Source of the DNA: JAXLWB01 sp046328715
Lineage (GTDB): Bacteria > Chloroflexota > Anaerolineae > Caldilineales > Caldilineaceae
DNA: 64,000 nucleotides
Direction: 5' to 3'
Assembly (NCBI GenBank): GCA_046328715.1
Contig: JAXLWB010000024.1
Coordinates: 1-64,000 of the forward strand
Of this stretch, positions 1 through 7,606 are shown piece by piece. The notes beneath the pieces are model-generated. The model was not told the DNA's origin and ran no database searches. It worked only from the letters and a program-made list of their open reading frames with translations. The number at the start of each line of letters is the position of its first letter. Within the stretch, counting starts at the first letter, position 1. The translations under genes were made by a program, and so were the position numbers.

Positions 1-314
1 CTGGCAATCGCAATCTGCACGCCGCAGGTATTGCCGTCAAACCCCTTGTCGGAATGATCGAAGCCGATCTCCTTCACCACTTTGCGCACCAACTCATCAA
101 AATTGACAAAGGCCGTGGTCGTGATCTCACCCAGACACATCACGAAGCCGGTCTTCACTGCTGTCTCACAGGCCACACGCGACATCGGGTCCTGGGCGAA
201 AATTGCGTCCAACACCGCATCGCTGATCTGATCACACATCTTATCGGGATGGCCCTCGGTGACTGATTCACTCGTGAACATCAACGAGGGCGAAGTCATG
301 AATGTACTGCTCAT
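1..314 (-). CDS. metK: S-adenosylmethionine synthetase, N-terminal part (cut by window edge)
   Basis: The reverse strand encodes about 104 residues with the MetK amino-terminal signature: SESVTEGHPDK near residue 15, then CDQISDAVLDA and the CETAVKTG block, which bind ATP and methionine. The enzyme makes SAM from methionine and ATP in the cytoplasm. The start is the ATG at 314, preceded by a CTTAGGAG ribosome site about 6 bases upstream. The carboxy-terminal three quarters lie outside the window. It is the last visible gene of a same-strand run with ahcY and mtnA, consistent with a SAM-cycle operon. The family call is secure from the motifs; the missing part cannot be judged. Confidence 0.95.
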   Translation of the reverse strand, partial: MSSTFMTSPSLMFTSESVTEGHPDKMCDQISDAVLDAIFAQDPMSRVACETAVKTGFVMCLGEITTTAFVNFDELVRKVVKEIGFDHSDKGFDGNTCGVQIAIA

Positions 315-329
315 TGTTGTCTCCTAAGA

Positions 330-418
330 AATGGTTAATGGTGAACAGCGAATGGTAAATGATTAACGAATCTCTCGCAAGTCGAGGATTTCATTAACCA
401 TTAACCATTAACCATTCC
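330..418. repeat. Word-repeat hairpin between ahcY and metK
   Basis: The left arm is built from repeats of ATGGTTAATGGT-like words and the right arm from three copies of ATTAACC, so the two sides pair imperfectly. It lies between two same-strand genes and has no clear U-run, so it may act as an mRNA-stabilising or weak terminating hairpin. Confidence 0.6.
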
Positions 419-431
419 CCATTAAATATTA

Positions 432-1703
432 TCAATGTCCAGTTCCCATCGTCCACTCGTTGAGATAGGCCGACTGTTCGGGTGTGAGCGTGTCGATCTG
501 CACTTCCATGGCCTTGAGCTTGAGGCGAGCGATCTCACGGTCGATATCTTCGGGAACAGTGTAGACTTCGCCCGTCATCTTATCAGCATTCTTGAGCATA
601 TACTCGGCGGCGAGGGCCTGGTTGGCAAAGCTCATGTCCATCACGGCGCTGGGGTGACCTTCAGCGGCGGCCAGGTTGACCAGACGCCCTTCGCCTGCTA
701 CATAGAGGCGGCGGCCATCGGTCAGTTGATACTCGTCGAGGAAGTCGCGCACGCGCGTGATCTTGGTGCTCATCGCTGTCAGGGCCTTGAGGTCGATCTC
801 GATGTCAAAGTGGCCGCTGTTAGAGAGAATCGCACCATCGTGCATCACTTCGAGATGGCTCTTGCCGACTACGTGCATATCGCCCGTCGCCGAGCAGAAG
901 ACATGACCGACCTTGGCGGCCTCCAGCATCGGCATCACGCGGAAGCCATCCATCACCGCTTCGAGCGCACGCAGCGGATCGACTTCGGTGACGATGACGT
1001 TGGCCCCCATCCCACGGGCGCGCATGGCGATGCCCTTGCTGCACCAACCGTAACCGCCGACCACAAAGTTCTTACCGGCCAGCAAGACGTTGGTAGCACG
1101 AATGATGCCATCGATCGTGCTTTGGCCGGTGCCGTAGCGATTGTCGAAGAAGTGTTTGGTCATGGCATCGTTGACCGCCATCACTGGGAACTTGAGTTTG
1201 CCCTGGGCTGCCATCGCACGCAGACGGATGACACCGGTTGTGGTCTCTTCCGTGCCGCCGACGACTTTGTCGAGTAAGTTGCTGCGGCTGGTATGAAGCA
1301 TGGCGACGAGGTCCATACCATCGTCCATCGTGATGTTGGGCTTGATGTCGAGCACGCTGTTCATGTGCGAGTTGTACTGATCGACCGATTCACCCTTGAT
1401 GGCGTAGACCGGCATCTCGTAGTGGGAAACCAGTGTCGCTGCAATGTCATCCTGCGTGCTGAGCGGGTTGGAAGCACAGAGCGCCACCTCAGCCCCACCG
1501 GCGATCAAGATCCGCATCAGGTTGGCCGTCTCGGAGGTAACATGCATGGCGGCAGCCATGCGAATTCCCTTAAAGGGCTGCTCCTTCTTAAAGCGTTCTT
1601 CGATTAGATCGAGCACAGGCATCTCCTTGGCGGCCCATGCCATACGAAAACGTCCTTTATCTGCTAGTTTGATATCTGCAATGTCGTATTGTTTTGTACT
1701 CAT
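432..1703 (-). CDS. ahcY: Adenosylhomocysteinase
   Basis: A 423-residue protein of normal family length. It hydrolyses S-adenosylhomocysteine to homocysteine and adenosine with tightly bound NAD. Visible motifs are the first family signature (ASNPLSTQDDIAATL, about residues 77-91), the NAD-binding stretch GKNFVVGGYGWCSKG (about 210-224) and the substrate-side SNSGHFDIEID (about 292-302). The glycine usual between the valine/cysteine and lysine of the NAD motif is a serine here (GWCSKG), a small departure. The ATG at 1703 has GAGGAG about 12 bases upstream. It sits between metK and a GNAT gene on the same strand, so it fits a methyl-cycle operon. Confidence 0.97.
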   Translation of the reverse strand: MSTKQYDIADIKLADKGRFRMAWAAKEMPVLDLIEERFKKEQPFKGIRMAAAMHVTSETANLMRILIAGGAEVALCASNPLSTQDDIAATLVSHYEMPVYAIKGESVDQYNSHMNSVLDIKPNITMDDGMDLVAMLHTSRSNLLDKVVGGTEETTTGVIRLRAMAAQGKLKFPVMAVNDAMTKHFFDNRYGTGQSTIDGIIRATNVLLAGKNFVVGGYGWCSKGIAMRARGMGANVIVTEVDPLRALEAVMDGFRVMPMLEAAKVGHVFCSATGDMHVVGKSHLEVMHDGAILSNSGHFDIEIDLKALTAMSTKITRVRDFLDEYQLTDGRRLYVAGEGRLVNLAAAEGHPSAVMDMSFANQALAAEYMLKNADKMTGEVYTVPEDIDREIARLKLKAMEVQIDTLTPEQSAYLNEWTMGTGH

Positions 1704-1737
1704 TTGAAACTTTATCTCCTCAAATTTTGAAATTCGG

Positions 1738-1776
1738 TAATTGAGAAATTGGTAATTGCGTAATTACCCAATTACA
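1738..1776. repeat. Short palindromic words upstream of ahcY
   Basis: GGTAATT-GCGT-AATTACC forms a small hairpin at 1751-1768, flanked by further copies of GGTAATT/CAATTAC words. The same words recur as a perfect 18-base palindrome at 2640-2657 in the next spacer of this operon. Confidence 0.5.
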
Positions 1777-1818
1777 CTTGCACTTTCCAACAAATTCTTT
1801 CAATAACTAATCCAGTTA

Positions 1819-2607
1819 TTACCCTCTTCCTACACCTGTCCCCTCCATATAACGACAATAGTCGACAAACCCATAACGCCGGTAAATACGCTGTGCGTTG
1901 TGATTTGCTGGATCCACATTGAGAAAAATGTCCTGAAACCCTTCTGCCAGCAGTGTGGCGACGACGGCCTGGACGATGGTACTGGCATAGCCTTTGCCTC
2001 GTTGGTCAGCACAGGTATACATGTTGCCGACCGCGGCGATCTTTTCCTGCCGGTCGACAATGTGCGTGCCGCCTGCTGCTACCAGCGCACCATCTTCATC
2101 GCTCATACCAAAGTAGACCCCATCTTCTAACTGATAGGCTTCAAAAAAATCGGGCGCAAATTCACCACCGTGAGCATACAAGGCGCTGAGTGTATCGGCA
2201 TCAGCTGCGGTCAAACGACGCAGCCCGGCAACCTGTGGCAGCGACACCTTGCCTGTATCAACCAGCCGCATTCGCTGCATTTCGTGCGCCGAGCCCGTAA
2301 AGTCGTACGATTCGTTCAGCAGTGAAAAATGTTCGAGGCGGGCCGAGATATAGATCTTCTGCGGTAACGGCAACTGCGCAATTGCCTGCCTCAACGTCGC
2401 AACTTCGCCAACTGTTAACAAAATCGGTGGCGTCAACCCTGTAAAGAGCAAGGCCACTGCCTCGCCCGCGCCATCTTCCGCCACCGCCCAATGGCAAAGC
2501 GGCTGAAATGCTGGCTGCAAATCCATAATCGCATAAGCCGACCAGATACGATCCTGGTTGAGGATGCGGCGGATGTGATCGAGGGGTGGATGGGTAGGTG
2601 TAGTCAT
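1819..2607 (-). CDS. GNAT family N-acetyltransferase
   Basis: A 262-residue protein from the ATG at 2607; a TTG at 2637 would add 10 residues but looks less likely. The last 100 residues carry the GNAT acetyl-CoA fold: the pyrophosphate loop DQRGKGYAS and the motif-B segment NAQRIYRRYGF. The N-terminal half resembles the extra domain of two-domain GNATs but shows no motif that reveals the acceptor. Substrate unknown. It lies between ahcY and the PfkB kinase with short spacers, so it is probably co-transcribed with the methionine-cycle genes; a role there is only inferred from position. Confidence 0.85.
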   Translation of the reverse strand: MTTPTHPPLDHIRRILNQDRIWSAYAIMDLQPAFQPLCHWAVAEDGAGEAVALLFTGLTPPILLTVGEVATLRQAIAQLPLPQKIYISARLEHFSLLNESYDFTGSAHEMQRMRLVDTGKVSLPQVAGLRRLTAADADTLSALYAHGGEFAPDFFEAYQLEDGVYFGMSDEDGALVAAGGTHIVDRQEKIAAVGNMYTCADQRGKGYASTIVQAVVATLLAEGFQDIFLNVDPANHNAQRIYRRYGFVDYCRYMEGTGVGRG

Positions 2608-2639
2608 CTTGCAAGCATTTCCATAGGGAATGAGCAATC

Positions 2640-2657
2640 GGTAATTACGTAATTACC
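2640..2657. repeat. Perfect 18-base palindrome
   Basis: GGTAATTACGTAATTACC reads the same on both strands and lies between the GNAT and PfkB genes. It could be a protein-binding palindrome or a small hairpin; nothing decides between them. Confidence 0.5.
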
Positions 2658-2659
2658 AA

Positions 2660-3626
2660 TTACTCATTCTTCAATCGCTCCAAAGCCGGTTCCCGCCCAA
2701 AATTCTCCTCATACCTTGCCATAAACTCATCCAACGTGTAGCTGTGATCCATCGGGCCGGAATATTCGATGGCGTAGGTGGCGGCCAGCGAGCCGACCCG
2801 TCCGCTGATCTCTAGTGGCAAGCCCTTGAGCCGTGCGGCAAAGAAGCCACCGCGGTAGGCATCGCCTGCACCGGTAGGATGCACGACAATCGTGGGTTGC
2901 GCAGGCGGAATGAAGATCTCTTCGCCATTACCAAAGTCGGTATAGATCACACTGCCCTTTTCGGCCAGTGTCACCACCAACGTCTCGACCTGCGCCTTGA
3001 AGGCATCGAGTGACCAGCCAGTCTTGTTCTGCACAATGGCTGACTCATACTCGTTGCAGAAGACATAGGTGGCCCCTGGGAAATGTTCGATCATCTCCTC
3101 GCCGCTAAAACGGGCCACCTGAAAGCTGGGATCGAGCGCATAGGGCACACTCAAGCGCCGACACTCAGCCGCCTGGTTGAGCATCGCCACTGGATCGCCG
3201 GCCCCGATCATCACCATCTGGGCACTGTGAAGTCCCCGCTCTTCCAGTGTGTAGCGGCTGGCGTGCAACATGGCACCAGAGTAGAAACTGGAGATCTGCT
3301 TGCCTTCGTTGTCGGTGTTGCAGAAAAAGGAGGCCGAAATCGTCGAGCAGCGTGATCAGGTGTGAGGTGTCAAGTCCCATCTCTTCCAGCCAGCGGCGAT
3401 AGTCGCCAAAGTCCTGGCCTACGGTCGAGAAGATCACGGGGCTACCGCCGAGCAAGCGGTTGGTGTAGGCAATATTAGCCGCCACGCCCCCCTTTTGGCG
3501 GCGCATCGAGTCGACCAGAAAGCTGAGCGTTATGTTCTCCAACTGGTCAGCGAGGATGTGGTCGCGAAAGCGACCCGGATAATTCATGAAGTAGTCGTAT
3601 GCGACTGAACCTGTGATTACGAACAT
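2660..3626 (-). pseudogene. PfkB-family carbohydrate/nucleoside kinase (adenosine-kinase-like), frameshifted
   Basis: Two overlapping frames together encode one PfkB kinase of about 320 residues. The first frame starts at the ATG at 3626 (MFVITGSVAYDYFM) and carries the N-terminal GGVAANIA motif. It leaves the family pattern after LLDDF near 3330-3340. The other frame resumes with CNTDNEGKQ and holds the ATP/catalytic motif HPTGAGDAYRGGF, with the catalytic Asp of GAGD. The combined length is 3n+1, so one extra base or two missing bases explain the break. Because ahcY releases adenosine and is two genes downstream, adenosine kinase is the likeliest activity, by inference. It may be a true mutation or a base-calling error. 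Confidence 0.75.
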
Positions 3627-3731
3627 AGTTGTGAGTTGTAGATTACGAACTAGGAATTGAGAGTTGCAGGTGGCGGGTTGCAGGTGCTGTTTCAATGGAG
3701 CCACTGCTCGACTGTCTCACTGTCCCACTAT

Positions 3732-4316
3732 TTACTTATTCTTCCACACTACCAAACCCTCTGGCGCCTGATATGCTTCCATCTTGTCAATCAATGCGGC
3801 TGGATCGCTATCAACCAGGAGTAAGCCGCGATGATAGGGTCGCACAAAGCCTTGGTCAATCGCGCCATCGATCCAGACCAACAACGGGTCAAAGAAGCCG
3901 CTGATATTGAGTAGCCCAACTGGCTTGGTATGAATGCCTAACTGACCAAAGGTGATCGCCTCAAAGAGTTCATCCAGCGTGCCAAAGCCGCCAGGCATGG
4001 TGATAAAGCCATCGCTGCGTTCAAACATCAGCACCTTGCGCCCGGTCATCGATTCGACCACCACGAGTTCGCTGATGGTGTGCGAGGCTTGCTCTTGTAT
4101 CTGGAGCGAACGGGGGATAATCCCTGTAACCGATCCCCCACGATTCATGACGGCACGCGAGACCGTGCCCATCAGCCCCACGGTGCCACCACCATAGACG
4201 AGCCGAATTCCTCGGCGCACCAACTCGGCCCCCATCGCCTCTGCCATGCTCACATATTCAGGCCGCACACCCGGACTCGCTCCGCAGAAGACGCAGATTG
4301 ACTGTAGTTTGGACAT
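3732..4316 (-). CDS. LOG-family (TIGR00730) nucleotide phosphoribohydrolase
   Basis: A 194-residue Rossmann protein with the hallmarks of the LOG family: CVFCGASPG at the N terminus, the glycine loop VYGGGTVGLMG (about residues 40-50) and the catalytic PGGFGTLDE motif near residue 107. Members once annotated as lysine decarboxylases release the base from (cytokinin) nucleoside 5'-monophosphates; bacterial members can act on AMP. Here it sits between mtnA and the PfkB kinase, which suggests purine handling tied to adenosine and methylthioadenosine turnover. Start at ATG 4316. The substrate is inferred, not visible. Confidence 0.9.
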   Translation of the reverse strand: MSKLQSICVFCGASPGVRPEYVSMAEAMGAELVRRGIRLVYGGGTVGLMGTVSRAVMNRGGSVTGIIPRSLQIQEQASHTISELVVVESMTGRKVLMFERSDGFITMPGGFGTLDELFEAITFGQLGIHTKPVGLLNISGFFDPLLVWIDGAIDQGFVRPYHRGLLLVDSDPAALIDKMEAYQAPEGLVVWKNK

Positions 4317-4334
4317 ATAAAAGCCTAAATAAAA

Positions 4335-4388
4335 GAGATTGGAGGTTAGAGATTACGTGAGTCAGGCAATCTCCAATCACTAATCTCA
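4335..4388. repeat. Intergenic hairpin between mtnA and the LOG gene
   Basis: AGATTGGAG pairs with CTCCAATC across a loop rich in AGAGATTA words. It is one of the word-repeat hairpins of this genome. Confidence 0.5.
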
Positions 4389-5462
4389 TTTTCCTCGCCT
4401 TTTCCGATTCTCCCGCACCCGCTTCTCTGCCGCTTCTTTCACTGCTTTCAAACTCTGCGTAAAGGGCGGATAACAGATTCCCTCTTCGGTGACGATGCCG
4501 GTGAGATATTTGTGCGGCGTGACGTCGAAGGCGGGGTTGTAGACCGGTACGCCCGCCGGTGCAAAGGTAACGCCATCGATGTGAGTTACTTCCTCATCAC
4601 CCCGCTCTTCAATCGGAATCTGATCGCCAGTCGCCAGGTTGAGATCGACGGTGCTGGTGGGCGCCACGCAGTAGACGGGAATGCCATTTTCACGTGCGAC
4701 GACGGCAACTTTGTAGGTACCGATCTTGTTAGCGGCGTCGCCATTGGCGGCCACGCGGTCGGCCCCGAAAATGACAACATCGACCTTGCCTGCGCGCATC
4801 AACATGCCAGCGGCGTTGTCGGCGATCAGGTGCATCGGCACTTCGGCCCGCATCAGTTCCCAGGCGGTCAAACGTGCGCCTTGCAGGCGAGGGCGAGTCT
4901 CATCGACCCAAACGTGAATCTTCTTACCCTGTTCCTGACAGGCATAGACCACACCTAAGGCTGTGCCAAAATCCACTGTCGCCAGCGTGCCCGTGTTGCA
5001 ATGATGCAGCAGATTGGCTCCATCCGGCACGACGGCAGCGCCGTGAAAACCCATACGTCGGTTGATCTCGACATCCTCATCGGCGATCGCCTGTGCTTCG
5101 ACCAGGAGCGACTGGCGTAGATCATCGACATTGGTCAACACACTATGCTGGGCAAATTCCAATATGCGCGCCGTCGCCCACATCAGGTTTACAGCCGTGG
5201 GGCGAGAGGCGTCGAGGATCTGCTTGGCTACGGTCAGATCGGCGATCAGTGAATCGCGATCCCGAGCCAGACTGAGTCGCGCCGCCAGTGCCATGCCAAA
5301 GCCAGCCGTGCCGCCAATTGCCGGTGCACCACGCACGTACATCTCCTTGATGCTGCGTGCGACTCCTTCCACCGTATCAAATTCAACGATTTCAAAACGA
5401 CCGGGCAAAATGCGCTGGTCGATCATCTTGACCTTGTTATCTTCCCAAAAAACTGTGCGCAT
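4386..5462 (-). CDS. mtnA: S-methyl-5-thioribose-1-phosphate isomerase
   Basis: A 358-residue protein that converts methylthioribose-1-phosphate to methylthioribulose-1-phosphate in methionine salvage. Family motifs: RGAPAIGG near residue 50, the catalytic-cysteine block HHCNTGTLAT near 155-164, and FGADRVAANGDAANKIGTY near 233-251 with the catalytic Asp. The ATG at 5462 has a GGAG site 7 bases upstream, better than in-frame starts further up (5492 and 5588). It is the first gene of the methionine-cycle run and is preceded by a structured leader ending in a terminator. Other mtn pathway genes are not in the window, so the salvage route may be the incomplete type that feeds other uses. Confidence 0.96.
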   Translation of the reverse strand: MRTVFWEDNKVKMIDQRILPGRFEIVEFDTVEGVARSIKEMYVRGAPAIGGTAGFGMALAARLSLARDRDSLIADLTVAKQILDASRPTAVNLMWATARILEFAQHSVLTNVDDLRQSLLVEAQAIADEDVEINRRMGFHGAAVVPDGANLLHHCNTGTLATVDFGTALGVVYACQEQGKKIHVWVDETRPRLQGARLTAWELMRAEVPMHLIADNAAGMLMRAGKVDVVIFGADRVAANGDAANKIGTYKVAVVARENGIPVYCVAPTSTVDLNLATGDQIPIEERGDEEVTHIDGVTFAPAGVPVYNPAFDVTPHKYLTGIVTEEGICYPPFTQSLKAVKEAAEKRVRENRKRRGK

Positions 5463-5662
5463 GGCTTCACTCCAGAAATACGGACGGTTCATATTACCGA
5501 TCAACAGTTTTAGCGCAAAGTCGCCAGGAAACAAAGCTAAAAGCAGGAAGGAGGGGTCCCTTTGTATCGATAGAAAGGGAGTCGGCAAGTGAAAGCCCTG
5601 CGACTTTGCTCCTTTGCATCCTTGTGTTAAATTCCTCTGGCCGTTTGCGTCCTATGAACCAT

Positions 5663-5701
5663 CCAAAAACAAAACACCCTTCTGAGCCATCAGAAGGGTG
5701 T
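5663..5701 (-). terminator. Rho-independent terminator in the mtnA leader
   Basis: On the minus strand an 11-bp stem ACACCCUUCUG / CAGAAGGGUGU with a 6-base loop is followed by UUUUGUUUUU. It lies about 200 bases before the mtnA start, as expected of a regulatory attenuator, not an end-of-gene terminator. Confidence 0.85.
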
Positions 5702-5908
5702 ACACGTACCAATCTCTCATCAATCCTCGTGTCCACTAGGGACAGCGATCATTGACTCAAAACCCTTCTGGAAGATGCGACAAAGCAGCACGGGTCAATT
5801 GCTTGAACCCATCACTGTTCTATTCGCAACCGGAAACCGGGACTCCAGTGGGTTGCCGGGGCTGGGCAGGTGATTCTCCGCGCCCCGTCTGAATAAGAGT
5901 GTTGTCAA
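5663..5908 (-). promoter_or_regulatory. Structured leader RNA upstream of mtnA; candidate SAM-type riboswitch variant
   Basis: Read on the minus strand, this leader folds by eye into a four-way arrangement. P1 is CUCUUAUU with GAUGAGAG. P2 is GGGGC with GCCCC, directly followed by GGCAACC. A long P3 pairs ACCC-A-CUGGAG with CUUCCAG-AA-GGGU. P4 is GUCC-CUAGU-GGAC. The layout and the GGCAACC after P2 recall SAM-I/SAM-IV riboswitches, but the conserved GGUGCYAAUUCC joining element is not recognisable, so the class is unproven. The P3 3' arm (CCAGAAGGGU, 5762-5771) repeats the 3' arm of the downstream terminator and can pair with its 5' arm, giving an antiterminator. Confidence 0.5.
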
Positions 5909-5920
5909 TATTTTGTTATA

Positions 5921-6286
5921 GGTGCGGTTGTCATTGAATAGCAGTTTTTGCGGTTAAAAAGTGCTACTCAAGGCAGAGCATTAAATTCAATGTGGCAATC
6001 GAACGGTGAGTGTCACAAGCGCGTAGGGTAGCATAAGAGGGAGCGAAATGTCAAAATTAGGAGAAGAAAGTACGAGATTGAAGATCGAATGTACGATAGG
6101 GACATGAGGTTGCCAGCGCCACGCCTTAGATATCTATATGCAACAGGATTCGCTGGCAAGCTCGTGTCCGTCGTGACGCTACCCGTTTGTTGTCGGGTAA
6201 ATATTGGCGATGTTAGTTATACTGATGCTCTGCACTAAGTAACATTTTTTTAACCGCAAAAAGTGTTACTTAGTGGCAACCGCTAG
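5921..6286. mobile_element. MITE-like element with about 65-bp terminal inverted repeats
   Basis: The left end (GGTGCGGTTG... TTTTTGCGGTTAAAAAG... GGCAGAGCAT, 5921-5984) and the reverse complement of the right end (6226-6286) match over about 65 bases with small gaps. The element is flanked by TA on both sides (5919-5920 and 6287-6288), the target duplication of IS630/Tc1-type transposons. It carries no ORF that could be a transposase. Inner sequence also holds smaller inverted repeats. It lies just upstream of the mtnA leader, so the promoter of that operon must be inside it or at its edge. Confidence 0.7.
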
Positions 6287-6299
6287 TATATGTCCCGAT

Positions 6300-6412
6300 G
6301 GGTACGAGAAGAAACGGCGAACTGGAACATTGGTGAATATCTCTGTCGTTACGCCGTTTCTGCTCGTAACCTACGGCTTGACCTGACCGTAGGTCACGAA
6401 AAGAACACAAAC
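6300..6412. repeat. Inverted repeats downstream of the cadherin-like gene
   Basis: GGGTACGAGAAGAAACGGCG pairs with CGCCGTTTCTGCTCGTAACC across about 30 bases, followed by GACCTGACCGTAGGTC-type words. It directly follows the stop of the minus-strand gene at 6417 and could end its transcript. Confidence 0.6.
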
Positions 6413-6416
6413 CACT

Positions 6417-7532
6417 TTACCTTGTCACCACGGGCAGATAAACCTTGGCACCTGGAATCGGTGTCGCTGTACTGCCAGGAATGGGTGTAGCTGTGTTGCT
6501 CGGTGTGGCAGTTGCTGTACTGCCAGGGACAGTTGTGGCTGTCGGCGTTGCGTTGCCTCCATTCCCAACTGCGACGGTGACAGAGCCAACACTGTTGCCA
6601 CCTTTGCCGTCGCTAACGAAATAGCTGAAGGTGTCTACACCGGTAAAGTTGCTGTTGGGTGTGTAGACCACACTTTGCCCACTGATCTTGGCAGTGCCGA
6701 ACTGTGGTTTGCTCAGCGAGGTGATGGTTAAAGCATCCTGGTTCGGGTCGCTGTCGTTGCCTAAGACGTTGATTGTCACCGCCTTGCCTGGGGTCGTATT
6801 TGCGTTGTCGGCTGTGGTCAACGGCACTTGGTTGCTCGTTGTGGGCGCATTGTCATCGTAGACCGGGCGTTGCAGGGTAAAGTTGCCAATCACGGTCAGC
6901 GGCACGGTGGCGTAGCCCCACAAGGTTTCGCGATATTCGCCCTTGATCTGGCTGCCATCGGTTGACGTACTTTTGCCTGTCAGGCGGAACTGGCGCAGCA
7001 CTGTTCGTCCACTAACTGCAATCGATACCTGTTCCGATTGCAATTTGAGGTTGGTGCCGTCAAAGCTGCCGCTGAGATAAGGGCCAATTTTTAGCGACGA
7101 AGCACCACTGCCCAATGTGTGGGCCACACTAAAGACCAATGTTTTGTCCAATCGCACATAGCCGCTGACGGCGCTGCCGGTTTGCGTCAACTGTAGCGAG
7201 AGATCGACGCTGCCTAGATCGGGCGGGGCGGGCGCAGGCGGCGTGGCCAGCGTGTCGCTCAGGATGCCGCCCAACGTCACGCCGAGGTCGATCATGCCAC
7301 TGTAGTTGCCGGTAAGTTGTGCCGCGTTTGCTTGGGCGGGCGCAGCCTGGGCTGCTTGTGCCAAGGTCGATGCTTGGGGCTGTGACGCTGTCAAGCCACG
7401 CAAATTGAGCAGACTTAGGAGCGCAACTGTCCCCCCAGCAATCAGCAGCAGCGCAAGCGCAAGGCGACGCATGAGCGTCTGGACTGGGTTCCCACGCTCA
7501 GCGTAGGAACCAGCGAGGTAGTGATTTTTCAT
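6417..7532 (-). CDS. Secreted cadherin-like (Big_9) protein with C-terminal YLPVV tail
   Basis: A 371-residue exported protein. The start is the ATG at 7532 with a strong AGGAGG 5 bases upstream. Residues about 20-45 form a signal/anchor helix (LALALLLIAGG). Residues about 75-235 are an unrecognised beta-rich domain. About 245-335 is a cadherin-like repeat (ADNANTTPGKAVTINVLGN, GVDTFSYFVSDGKGG), as in Big_9/VCBS-type adhesins. A Thr/Pro linker (TPTATT..TATPIPG) leads to the terminal VYLPVVTR. Such tails recur on exported Chloroflexota proteins and end three other coding pieces in this window. It is the last gene of the secreted cassette; function is probably surface attachment or matrix, inferred. 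Confidence 0.8.
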   Translation of the reverse strand: MKNHYLAGSYAERGNPVQTLMRRLALALLLIAGGTVALLSLLNLRGLTASQPQASTLAQAAQAAPAQANAAQLTGNYSGMIDLGVTLGGILSDTLATPPAPAPPDLGSVDLSLQLTQTGSAVSGYVRLDKTLVFSVAHTLGSGASSLKIGPYLSGSFDGTNLKLQSEQVSIAVSGRTVLRQFRLTGKSTSTDGSQIKGEYRETLWGYATVPLTVIGNFTLQRPVYDDNAPTTSNQVPLTTADNANTTPGKAVTINVLGNDSDPNQDALTITSLSKPQFGTAKISGQSVVYTPNSNFTGVDTFSYFVSDGKGGNSVGSVTVAVGNGGNATPTATTVPGSTATATPSNTATPIPGSTATPIPGAKVYLPVVTR

Positions 7533-7548
7533 AAGTTCCTCCTGTTGT

Positions 7549-7590
7549 GAGTGGCGAATCGTGAGCATTCACGCTTGCAATTCGCCACTC
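7549..7590 (-). repeat. Hairpin in the spacer before the cadherin-like gene
   Basis: GAGTGGCGAA pairs with TTCGCCACTC, followed by further GCAATTCGCAATTC words, just upstream of the ribosome site of the 7532 start. Confidence 0.6.
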
Positions 7591-7606
7591 GCAATTCGCA
7601 ATTCCT

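Noticed and set aside
331..418. CRISPR-like array from repeated ATTAACC words
   Set aside because: Repeats are too short, have no spacers and pair with the opposite arm; it is a hairpin. No CRISPR array was seen anywhere in the window.
435..1277. 280-codon plus-strand frame inside ahcY
   Set aside because: Antisense shadow of a conserved enzyme; no ribosome site and His/Asp-rich composition typical of shadows.
5700..5720. T-box-like UUGGUACGUG just before the mtnA leader terminator
   Set aside because: The consensus UGGNACCGCG is not met, no AGTA or specifier-stem features were found, and an mtnA operon is an unlikely T-box target.
5820..5905. Plain SAM-I riboswitch call
   Set aside because: The GGUGCYAAUUCC joining element is missing, so only a variant or unknown class is claimed.
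6290..6490. 66-codon plus-strand frame after the MITE
   Set aside because: Overlaps an inverted repeat and the end of the cadherin-like gene; no family features.
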